A stretch of 64,000 nucleotides of DNA. It comes from Marsupella aquatica. Its lineage: Eukaryota; Marchantiophyta. Positions within the stretch are counted from its first letter, which is position 1. Each line of letters begins with the position of its first letter. The position numbers and the translations under genes were made by a program. Below the pieces are notes generated by a model. That model ran no database searches. It saw nothing but the letters and a program-made list of their open reading frames with translations, and was not told the DNA's origin. The DNA is taken from contig OZ316892.1 of assembly GCA_973895155.1 (NCBI GenBank), forward strand, positions 22,010,001 to 22,074,000, read 5' to 3'. Below, in pieces: positions 45,006-55,024 of the stretch.

Positions 45006-45794
45006 CGACATGACCAGTATGAACTTACACGGTCAGCCCGTTGTCGAGACCCACCTGGTACAACACCAGGGCCAGTCCTCAATCGACCACCTGCTGTGGC
45101 TAGAACTCCGGACTCACTACAAACCCCTCGGTTGTGACCTACTATGGCTGGAACCCGGGACTCACTCCGTCCACTCCTACCAGCTAATCTCTGATGAGAA
45201 GGAGGCATATCACCTGCTCTACGCTCCATTCGGCAAGTGGAGCCACCTACACCCCGACCAGACTGGTGACGTCCACTCTGTCGGGGTCCTGACCGGCCAC
45301 GCGCACCAGTAGAACCTTGTACTGGAGCCTCGGCCACACTCCCCTCTGAAGCACTATCATCCTCCGCATCCTCCTCGTCCTCCTCGTCCTCCTCCCCCTC
45401 ACCATCCTCCTCACTCTCCAAGTCCTCCTCACCCCCTGACTCATCCTGCACATAGTAACAATCTCCAATCCATATGTCATTCCGCAACATACGTACCAGC
45501 ATGAAGCCATCTTTCAAATCATTCTAATATCCGCACTTACCGAGGCCAACATGTCGTCCATGTGAATCTTCAGCGCCCGAGCACCATGCTCCTTTGCCAG
45601 GTCTCTCTCGCCGGCAACAATGGTCGTCCGTGCTCTTTCTCCTACACACCCAAACCATATGCCACCCCCAATACTAAGGTCAATTATAGCAACCCTACCC
45701 TGGCCTAATTAAACACCTATATAAACCCTTCACCGTCAAAGACCCATAAGAACACTTAGCCGTTCATGCACATCCTATTCAAAAATTTGAATAT

Positions 45795-45900
45795 GTCCGA
45801 TACTAATAGAATTGGTACCCTCAATAGTTCCGATTCTTTTTTATTGTCCGATGCTGCATCCGATACTTAAAGGATCGGACTAGAATCGGACCTTACATGC
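45795..45900. repeat. CCGAT cluster inside TNPA-like intron
   Basis: Six CCGAT/ATCGG motifs in about 105 bp between the 46-kb exon and the 45.6-kb exon. They are not expected in coding DNA and parallel the ACGTC cluster in the 11.3-kb relative. Confidence 0.65.
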
Positions 45901-47084
45901 CGAAAGCAAAAAAAAACTAAGGCATGATTGAGCAACCTACGGGCATACAAAGACCTGTCCCGGGTTTGGAAGGGTTAGGCATTCGTCAATTGGCCTCAGG
46001 TGATTAGGGAGGAGGAATGCTGCTGAAGGAATGCATGGAGAGGAGGGGAATGGAGCACTTACAAAATTGGCCTTGAGGCGCTGTGATCCGCCTTGCCCCA
46101 TTTTGTGAGTAACCTTTGGCCTCTTTGTTACTCTCAGCAGAGCTTTCATTAGCCAGGATGGTGGGTCTCCAAGCAGGGCTGATTTTGCTGACCATTCTTC
46201 AAGTTCTTGATGCATGGGTGCAGTATTCACCATCTCTCCTTGTTTAATCTTCTTCTGAGCTGCTTGAATTTAGCTTCCCAGAGTTGTGTGGCTTGCCAAG
46301 CTCGAACCTGCAACTCTTCTTCAAGCCAAGCACACCAAGCATCCTCAAGAATCTCACCAGCTGGGCTTCCCCCTTTCCTGATCACCTCCTCATCCAGTTT
46401 GCATTCAGCCAGGTACTTTTGCATCTTCTCTCGTACATGATTTTGCATGTCTGCAAGTGAGACTGAGATCTTTTTGTTTAAGAATCGATCGTCCACAAAC
46501 GACCCATTCAAAAATCTTGCTTTGATTTGCTCTCGAATTTGAAATCTCTCATCTTGCTTCTTCTTCCCCCAGTAGTCCATCGGGCCAAAATGAGACCTCA
46601 CAATCTGCCTAACTTGACTCCCAAACAAACGATAACTCCTGGAGAGTGGAGCACCTCCCTCATTCAGAAACAATTTTGGCATCTTGGCCCTATCCTCTGC
46701 CTTCTTTCGTTCCTCCTGAATTCTTTGTCATTCTGTAGCCCGAGCCTCCCTCCTTAGGCTCTTCTCCTTTTGTCTTGGTGATAGGGCTTCCACTGGTCTC
46801 TCTCTCTCGTCCTCCCTAGTGTTACGTTTCCTCTTCCTCTGCAATCTCTCCTCCTCAAGTCTGGCTTGGAAAGCTTTTTCTGCATCAGTGATGGCTACCT
46901 TCTGGGAGCTGTCGATCAGTCCTTGAGTGAGCTGAGCTACCTGCAATGCAACCTCCGGCGAGAGCCCCACCTTCTCACTAAACAATTGAGCCATGACTTC
47001 ACCATAGCTGCTTGATGGCCCGGCACCATCTCCCATCCCTCCTGCATTCCCTTCCATCGCTACAAGCTCCGCAAAGGTATCGTG

Positions 47085-47245
47085 AAATGCTCCCGATGCT
47101 TTTTCGGACTAGAGTGCCTTCGCACTTTAGTCGGGTGACCTAAAAACCCAAAATGCATAACGTCCAATACTTTCTGCATTGGAAACTCCGATTCTAGGTC
47201 AATCGGACTTAGTATCGGACCCCTCCTCCAAAGTATCGGACTTAA
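47085..47245. promoter_or_regulatory. CCGAT cluster at the divergent promoter
   Basis: CCCGATG, TCCGATTC, AATCGGAC, TATCGGACC and TATCGGACT lie just upstream of the TNPA-like ATG (47057) and face the transposase side. By analogy with Spm, where TNPA binds the promoter region, this is a candidate autoregulatory site. Confidence 0.5.
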
Positions 47246-48122
47246 CCCTCCCAATGTATTTTCTGATGGTTTGTGAATTGCATGACCTTGGCATTTGGAC
47301 TTTGGCATTTGGATCCCATGTATACTATAATGTCCCCCTTTATGTTAGTTGGGGGTTAATTATGCTATATTGTGGGCTTATTAGGTGTGCGGCGCAAAAC
47401 GGGCATATCAACGTACAGTTGCCGTGACAAAGCTAGCACATTATTTTTTGGTGGGTATGGATGATCATTGAATATATGTACCCAGATCTATTTTCAGTTT
47501 GATTTTAAATGATTCCCATTTTGACCATGAGGCAATGCTATATGCATGGTGCAACTTTTGGGGACTATAAGAAGTCACAAATTAAATTAACACTCTAGTG
47601 CCGTTTTGTGCCGTTTTGTATTTTTTGTTTTTGGAGGGTCGGGTCGTTGCTTTTCCTTGGTTTTCTTAGTAGGGTTTATTTTTCCCAATGCATTATGCAC
47701 AGCGAGAGTACGCGCATCCAAAAGGTATGACATATATGATCCTCCAAAATGTATTGGAAATATTTGACATGATATATGCGTTACTTGTGGGAGTTTATAA
47801 TTGGACATCCAACTCGTCATTGATTTTTATTAATTTCATTAATTATTGGTTTGTTACTTAGGTTTGCATGTATGTCATCTCATCTTTCAACTTCCCCACC
47901 TAGCCTGTATGTGCAGGTTTTTTTGGATTGGCCTTAGCATATAGTCTAAGGCTTAGAGCCTAGTAGCCACTGTAGAGCGCGGATATCATTCAGGTACTAA
48001 TTAAGTCCAACACTGCAAATTATTAACATACTATATATTTCCTGTTTGGGTTTACCTCAAGTTAGGGTGATGAATCAATCTTGCATTCTGGTAAAGACTT
48101 GTTTGTGTGTAATTGGCAGACA
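47246..48122. promoter_or_regulatory. Upstream region of the SET/transposase transcription unit
   Basis: About 0.9 kb without a supported frame, between the divergent genes. It holds TATGTACCC, TATATATTTCC and pyrimidine-rich tracts. It probably contains the rightward promoter and a 5' untranslated exon, but no site can be pinned down. Confidence 0.35.
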
Positions 48123-49430
48123 ATGTCGACTTCTGAGAGTTTGGATACAGATTCTGACTCTGACTTGTCTTCCTCTGAGGGGGACATTCCTCCTCCCCCT
48201 CAACAGCCTCGAGCACCCCCTCCATTAGGCCCTATTCCATGCTGGTGTCTTAGATGTAAAGGACTAGTGGTTCGTCAAGCGTGGCAGTCCATTGAACACA
48301 TCGAAAACTATGGTCAACATGAGGGTGATTTACCGGGATATTCAGCTCGCCAGGTATTGCTTGACATGAACTCCGCTATATATGATACATTATCATAATA
48401 GTTGGCTGGTTTGAGACCTTTTAGGAGACAAGTATTAATTTTTGTTTGTTTATGATTGAATAGGTGCGTTGTAGGGCCCGTCCTCCATTGGTCTCTAGTC
48501 AACTATGGCATGATGCATTCCTAGCTGGTGCTAGACAGTTGCTTGCATCATCAGTTGAAGACCCCGAGCAATCATGTACCCCCGCACATGTTCAGGCAGA
48601 TGTTGTTCATGAACCCATAGTGGTAGAGTTGGGGCATGGTAGGGATGATGCACTGCCCCCTACTAGGGTTCTACGCACAAGACCACATTCTCATAGACGT
48701 CGACAGCAGCATGTAGTTCTAGACACAGACCCATCCCATGAGCACTTTAGAAGGAGTGTTATGCCTCCACCAGGGTAGGAGTACATAGAAGTTGAAGGGA
48801 GGTTGGGCTTATCATATGTGATGGGAAAGGCAATCAGTGTCTTCAAGGATTTTGACCCTGAGAGTTTTGCGATTCCTCGTGGCCTAGCCATTGATATCCC
48901 TGTACATATATGGGGTCGGCAATGGATAGTGAAGGCATCGACCCTTGGCGGGGAGGTTGGATTAGGCTTATTTGCTTTGGAGGACATTGCTCAAGGTCCC
49001 TCCAAAGCCTTGGCGTCGTGGCTATGATGGGGAACACCTTTTCCCTTACATTGGGCCTGTGTATACATCCAAGAGTTGGAACATCCTCTTGCGCCAACAT
49101 CCAGCTTGGGGGGTATATGCATTGCAGATGGACTCAGACCCAGATGAGGTCCTAAGGAGGCCTTGGCATTGTAGGATGATTGATGGGGACCCTGTCCATT
49201 CAGATAACATAGTTGGGTACATCAATAGTACACATGGTAGAGGGAGTGGACTCCAGCCTAATGTAGAGTGGGCTCAGATTTTTGGCCCACCCACTCCGCC
49301 TTACTATGTCACACATATGGATGATCATGTTATGACAGTAGCCATATGGACCATTAGGGCGGGTGATGAGTTGTTTTGTGACTATGAATGGAACGCGCCC
49401 AAGATGGGCATTCAATCTGGCCACACTTAG
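48123..49430 (+). pseudogene. SET-domain ORF with zinc-finger-like exon, inside CACTA
   Basis: ATG at 48123. Exon 1 (to 48353, donor GTATTG) has an acidic serine stretch (DTDSDSDLSSSEGD), proline run and CWCLRCKG...IEHIENYGQHEG, a C-x-C-x2-C..H pattern like the N-terminal finger of CACTA transposases. Exon 2 starts at 48464 in phase (VRCRARPPLV). From 48803 the SET module follows: GRQWIVKASTLGGEVGLGLF (SAM-binding G-x-G), FPYIGPVYTSKSWN, HSDNIVGYINST, QPNVEWAQIF, AIWTIRAGDELFCDYEW (C-terminal DY motif), stop 49430. SET domains are lysine methyltransferases. Here canonical NHSC is NSTHG, so activity is doubtful. Damage: in-frame TAG at 48776 and one extra base near 48993. It is either fused upstream of the transposase or a separate gene in the same orientation. 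Confidence 0.7.
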
Positions 49431-49529
49431 CACATATGTGTATTCCCCATTTTTGAAGTAATATAAGAATATTGTAGTTTTTTTAGGAACCCATGGGCTA
49501 ACTCAAACATATATATCTGTTTTGTGCGT

Positions 49530-52500
49530 TGTATGATAGAATGCATATGTTGAGCCGGATGTTGGGGTGTTACCACGAGCTATGTGCCAACACCTTGTGC
49601 AGGCCATGGAAGATTGGCGATATGCCTCTCTACCACCAGATGGCGATCCGGATGTTCTAGAGCAGGAACCAGATGCCTCCCAATCAAGAGTTGATGAAGA
49701 TAGGGCCATGGATGACTTGATGCACCAATTCTATGACATAGAGGATGGTGATCATGACATGGCTGATGGGGAGAACATTGAGGTCCCACTTCCACATCAA
49801 GAAGGTTCAAGGAGTTCAGCCTCCAAACAGTGGGAGGAAGCACATCAACATGCGCAAACTCAGATATTTGATGGATCACGCTTGTCTCGTCTTTCAGCAA
49901 TAATGTTGTTGTTGAACTTGCAGCAAAGACATGGAGCAAGCAACCTACTTCTTGATGATCAATCTCTTTTGGACATTGCATGATTGTATCTTGCCAGAAG
50001 GAAACAACTTGCCAGACTCTTGGAAAGAGGCAAAGAAGGTGTTGAAGTCCATAGGTCTGTAGTACGAAGTCATACATGCTTGCGTGAATGATTGCGTTCT
50101 GTTTAGAGGCACTTATAAAGATGCAACGTCATGTCCTACATGTGAGAAGCCAAGGTATCGTGAGGACATGTTGACGGGAAAAGTTCCTCAGAAGGTCACG
50201 AGGTACTTTCCTCTTATACCTCATTTGCGCCACCAATATAGATGTGCTGAGTTGGCTGAGTATATGGTTTGGCATTCCCAAAATTGCTCAGATATGAGTT
50301 CACGACCACCCACCATGCGCATGATGGTTGACTCCCTTGCAAACAAGTTTGTGGAGGAGAGATGGGGTGAGTTCCGAACTGACCCACGTCATGTTCGCCT
50401 AGGATTGGCAGCGGATGGCATCAGCCCATTTGGACTAGCAGGTAAGGCCCAACCATATTCACTATGGCCAGTGGTCCTTACTAATTACAACATCCCTCCA
50501 TGGATGTCCATGAAGAAGGGTCATTTGCTCCTTTCCATGATTATCCCTGGTCCTAAGCAAGTGAAAAAAAATTGATGTGTACTTGCAACCATTGATTGAG
50601 GAGCTACAAAAGCTTTGGAGGGGTGTGGATTGCTATGATGGTCGAGTGCAAACGGGGGGCTTACGTCAAGAATTTAACTTGAAGGCCGTTCTTATGTGGA
50701 CCATACATGATCTTCCAGGTATGAATCTTTGTTAAATTATCCCTTCCCATAGCCAGGCAACCGTACCTAGCATACTTTGTTATGTATTGAGTTAGCTAGG
50801 AGCACATATATCTTTTAATAAACTTATTTACTTATGCATGGGATATATATTTATATGCAAGGTTTGGATATATTTCTGGCCTGACCACATCAGGATATCG
50901 AGCTTGCCCAACTTGTGGACCTGATTTGGAAGGAATAGCGCGGCCAAAGTCAAAGACCTTGAGGAAGATAGTGTATATTGGTCATACCAAGTACCTCCCT
51001 CCAGACCATGATTGGAGGAGAGACCCCTTTTTATATGACACTGAGGATGGCCAACCAGACAGACGACCACAACCTATTCCAAAAGATCCTGCATATTGGA
51101 AAGAGGTATGGGAGAGAGTATCTAATCCAGATGACCCATTGCAGTATGCCCGGTGTGGCATGACTTGTTTGTCTACATTGTCACAACTGCCTTATTGGGT
51201 TGAGATGCCACTTAACCATTTATTTGACCCTATGCACATTGAGGGAAATGTTGGGAGGTCCTTGATTCGCCACCTATATGGAGAGAAAGACAACAACTGG
51301 AGAGAGAGTTGTGAAGAGATGGGGATGCATGGCCCTCATGGTTTTTGGCCATCTATGGATCTCGATAATGCCCCCCTTACTATTCATCCTCCTTGGGTTT
51401 TGACATGAGGTGAGCGGACCGAGTTTCGCAAACGCATAGGGTCTATGCGATTTCCTACAGGGTATGGTGCCAATCTTCGCAAGGCATTTGGTGGACTTGA
51501 CTCTCCAAAATGGCCAGCTTTCTTGACGACCCATGATTATCATCGCTTATTGCAACATGTTATTCCAATTGCTATTATTGGATTGGGTAGTGAGGATCTT
51601 TGTGATGCCCTTTGGTCGTTGGGTAAGTTTGTTGAGATGGGTGTGTCAAAAGGAGGTGAATGAGGATGAGGTTGCAGCAATGGAGGTGTTTGGAGTGGAG
51701 GTTGTGTGCAAACTTGAAAGGGCCCTTCCTCCTTCATTTTTTGATGGTCAGGTTCATTTTCTACTACATCTAGTGCGTGAGGTTGGTATTGCAGGCCCTG
51801 TACATTGTCGTTGGATGTACTGGGTAGAGCGGTACATGGGAGTGATGAAGTCCTATGTTTCAAATTGCGCAAGGGTGGAAGGTAGCATTGCAGAGCGTCA
51901 TCTTGGAGCAGAGAGCATGTTTTATTGTACAAACATTATTGCTACACTTGATTCAAATGCTCCAAGGGGGTGGATAGATGAGGCATCAAGAGAAGCAGAC
52001 TATGAGGATGACCGTTTGACAGCCTGTGCAAAGGGAGAATGGCTTCTTGACCCTAGTGAGCACACTAAACTCACTGCATTCATGTTGTATAACTCTCCAG
52101 AGATTGTTGGGGAGTGGACCACATTTTATGAGGAGGATAAGCACAATAGTCGACGACCACGCTTATTTCCCAAATTCCACATGTACATGAAGGGGAAGTT
52201 GTTAGAAGTGGATGCCTTGGTGGCTGCTGGGGAGAGTGTATCACACTTCCCAATGGTGACTGATAAGTTGCGCACCTTGGTTCATGGACCTCTACTTACA
52301 GTTACAACTAGGACTGCCATGTGGTCCAAGGGGAGACACTTTCGTGTGGAACGACTTGATGACAAGAGGGCAGCTACACAAGATTGTGGGGTGATGGGTT
52401 GGTTCACCCAAGATTCTATAAGTAGCAGATCTGACACAAATCTCATCCGTTCTACTATAGCTCACTATGGAAAGATAGAGGAGATCCTTGTTGTAAAATA

Positions 52501-52816
52501 CCATGCGCATACAACATTGGAAGAGGTGGTGCTGAAGTGCAAATGGTTTTGGATGAATCTTGTTGGCCACAATCGGACATGTGAAGAGGATGCTTGCGGC
52601 TTCACACGACTGAAGACAAGGGCTGTCATCAGCTCAAATTGGAGGGCCTCAGATCCTTTTGCATTTCCTCATAATCTTGAGCAGGCATTCTATCTCCCTT
52701 ATCTAGATGATCCTGAGTGGTCCATTGTAATGCCTTACATTCCTCGATCCCGATCCATAGTCCAAGAACAGCCAAATGTAGTTGTTATGGAAGATTTGGA
52801 AAATGAGAACAACTAG
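49530..52816 (+). pseudogene. TNP2-type CACTA transposase, decayed
   Basis: Domains in order: linker and DGSRLSRLSAIMLLLNLQQR (49860); LPEGNNLPDSWKEAKKVLKS with VIHACVNDCVLFRGT and CPTCEKPRY (50000-50150); KVTRYFPLIPHLR; DPRHVRLGLAADGISPFG and LTNYNIPPWMSMKKGHLLLS (transposase core, Transposase_21); DVYLQPLIEELQKLW; intron from 50719; GYRACPTCGPDLEG; LFDPMHIEGNVG; DUF4218-like LPPSFFDGQVHFLLHLVREV and WVERYMGVMKSYV (51730-51870); DUF4216-like KCKWFWMNLVGH and PFAFPHNLEQAFYL (52540-52700); stop 52816. It would catalyse DDE-type cut-and-paste. Damage: shifts near 49975 and 51645, TAG near 50059, an A8 run shift near 50570, TGA at 51406. Confidence 0.9.
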
Positions 52817-53135
52817 CTACTTAGGAATTTCATGGTAAAAGCTAGGTAGCTAGCACTAGCTAGACCTAATTAATGACCACTTCCCTCCATGTATTGATTT
52901 TTTTGGCATATATATGTTATCTACATTGTCATTACCATTTTTTGTTGCATGTTACTTTATTTATATATACCACTTAAATCTCTGGGCTCTAGCTGTGGCT
53001 ATATATTTGTGCTTTTAATATATATGAAATGAAAGCTTCCAATTCATTTCAAGTTGACCCTAGTTGAGTTCCCACATACTTCAAATGGAAATGGAGTCAA
53101 AAATCTATCGGAAACACAACATGCCTTAATTAGAA
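52817..53135. other. 3' flank of transposase, no gene
   Basis: AT-rich 3' untranslated-like DNA with repeated TATATAT. One ATCGGAAAC motif lies at 53107. Nothing else supported. Confidence 0.5.
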
Positions 53136-53773
53136 GGCCTCATTCACAATTGGGTGTACCTCGCAGGAACCACTTTCAGGACTCAAAAACATGCTTTTTT
53201 AGTGAAAAATGACTTTCGTAACATGAAAAAAGGTTCATCATGATTTTATCTCAAGACATTTAAGTCTAATTTTTTCACAAGACTATTTTACATGGTGTAA
53301 CCTACCTCACCATGTAGATACATCAAGTTTTCAACTGTTTTAAGGGATCCTGTTATTGATGGCCCTAAATAAGCCAAAATTACTGATTATTTTTGTCCTG
53401 TACATAAAGGTTTAGTGTGCGTCACTATTTAAGTTTCGAAATATAAGATTATGCTAATAGTATGCATGCTTTGGTAAAATTTCATTGTCAAAAATGCATT
53501 TTTTAGAGTCCTTTTGAGTCCTTAAATGATGTGACCCATTGCGTGACAAATCCTTTTATCAATCTTTGAAGGACATATAAGGAAAGCTTCAAAGTCTCAA
53601 ATGCTAGATAGTTTAATGAATGTTACCAACCTATAGGATGTTTATTAAGTATAGTACATCAAATTTTCTATATCATCTCATTACACCCTAAAAATGATAT
53701 CCTAAAGCATAATAAAAAATAGTCACTTTTGAGTGTGACGTTCCTTTTGGGTCCTCCAATTGTGAATGAGGCC
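53136..53773. mobile_element. 638-bp MITE with 18-bp TIRs (family C)
   Basis: Perfect inverted ends GGCCTCATTCACAATTGG and CCAATTGTGAATGAGGCC. Flanks share AGAA on both sides (53132-53135, 53774-53777). The GGCC start recalls PIF/Harbinger Tourist-type MITEs, though those usually make a 3-bp TWA duplication. No coding capacity. It is inserted in the inner CACTA 3' flank. Confidence 0.8.
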
Positions 53774-53819
53774 AGAAGCTAGGAAGATGATAAAACCCTC
53801 AAAAAACCACGGCTCTACT

Positions 53820-54240
53820 GAAAACCGATATTTCCGATATTAAAAGAAACGGAACTCATGTGCCATCCTACAGGTATCGGGAAACTTTGCCATCTTTACC
53901 ACATCAGAACCAACGTCCATTTGTAATGGTTTCGAACAAAAGTCGGAACACATTTCCGATTTCACAAATATCAGAAACTTTTCGTCCCTCAGTTCATCGG
54001 AACCAACATGCGATATTTTCTTTATCGGACGCCTCTTGCGTCATGGCAGTCTCACTGTCCGATGCAAGTAGAATGGGAAATGCTCCGATAGTTTTTAAAT
54101 GGGAAACTATTTCCGATTGTAATAGTATGGGACAGCACATGTCCGATGTAGAATGTATGGTAAATCCCCGATGCGGGGACAATCGGAAGTATCAATCTTC
54201 TCTGTATCGGAAAGTGTCGCCGACCAAAAGAAGAGCATCA
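53820..54240. repeat. Right subterminal CCGAT/ATCGG motif cluster
   Basis: About 12 motifs (TTCCGATA, TATCGGAC, GTCCGATG and variants), mirroring the left end of the inner CACTA. Confidence 0.75.
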
Positions 54241-54427
54241 AAAAAACCCAAAATATGTACCAGTGTGTTGTCCTAAATGACTGAATGAATGGCCGTCAGT
54301 CATTTAAGCATATCTTTAATGACACATATTCAAACAAATCATATTACAACACATGGCAATTATGCACAGTTATCATTATATGTCATATCAGACATGTCAT
54401 AAATGACACAATAATAAATCATTTAAG

Positions 54428-54690
54428 GTGTCATTTAGTGTATCATTGAGGGTGTCGTACATGGTGTCATTAAAAATGTCATACAAGGTGTCATACAAGG
54501 TGTCATTGAGGGTGTCATACAGGGTGTCATTGAGAATGTCATTGAGGGTGTCATACAAGGTGTCATTGAAGGTGTCATATATGGTGTCATTGAGGGTGTC
54601 ATTGAGAGTGTCATACATGGTGTCATTGAGGGTGTCATATAGGGTGTCATACAGGATGTCATTGAGAGTGTCATACAGGGTGTTTCTAAG
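54428..54690. repeat. 12-bp tandem array GGTGTCATTGAG / GTGTCATACAAG
   Basis: About 22 alternating units in the outer CACTA near its left part. All contain TGTCAT, the motif also seen at 43150-43325 and 54266-54425. It is a candidate subterminal binding array. Confidence 0.9.
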
Positions 54691-54790
54691 TAATATCATT
54701 TGGGATGTATCTAAGAAGAGCTCATAGTTATATTCAAAATCACATACAATGAATCCACTTAAAACCCTAAACAAAGACATCACTTTGCGC

Positions 54791-54930
54791 ATCATTATTG
54801 TATTCAGAAATTCACACTCCAACATTCACAGCTCTAATATAGAATAATTGAAAAACAGAAGTCATCATTGTATTCAGAAATTCACACTCCAACATTCACA
54901 AGCTCTAGTATAACAATTGAAAAAACAGAA
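54791..54930. repeat. ~68-bp tandem duplication
   Basis: TCATTATTGTATTCAGAAAT and TCATCATTGTATTCAGAAAT start two near-identical copies through ACAATTGAAAAACAGAAGTC. It lies 3' of the outer second ORF. Confidence 0.85.
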
Positions 54931-55024
54931 GTCTTTATGATGAAGTGATAGAAAGTACACATTTTTCACTCGCATGAGTGAAACAATGGTAACCAAAATA
55001 TTCAAAAATTCTCTGTTCTACATG

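Larger units (their letters stand above)
44142..47057 (-). pseudogene. TNPA-like second ORF of inner CACTA
   Basis: ATG at 47057. Exon 1 holds ALQVAQLTQGLIDS and a charged coiled-coil-like stretch (FQARLEEERLQRKRKRN). An in-frame TGA at 46728 separates it from RSYRLFGSQVRQIVRSHFG, RFLNGSFVDDRFLNKKIS and WCAWLEEELQVRAW. After a one-base shift near 46235 comes LRVTKRPKVTHKMGQGGSQ, donor GTAAGT about 46062. Further exons: 45640-45543 (TTIVAGERDLAKEHGARALK) and from 45445 an acidic block (DESGGEEDLESEED) followed by 63-residue glycine/serine/proline repeats. It matches the Ptta/En/Spm second-ORF type. Expected role: binding subterminal motifs and regulating transposase. It is transcribed away from the transposase gene. 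Confidence 0.7.
43330..54265 (+). mobile_element. Inner CACTA transposon, 10.9 kb, complete ends
   Basis: Termini CACTAGTACATTTTGAGG (43330) and the reverse complement of CACTGGTACATATTTTGGG (ending 54265), with the 3-bp duplication TGT on both sides (43327-43329, 54266-54268), the hallmark of CACTA/EnSpm elements. CCGAT-type motifs crowd both ends. It contains a TNPA-like gene (-), a SET-domain region and a TNP2-type transposase (+). All frames are damaged, so this copy cannot move by itself. Confidence 0.9.

Noticed and set aside
54397-54825. 142-codon open frame (minus strand) of repeating YDTLNDTL
   Set aside because: It is only the translation of a 12-bp tandem array; 12 is a multiple of 3, so all frames stay open.
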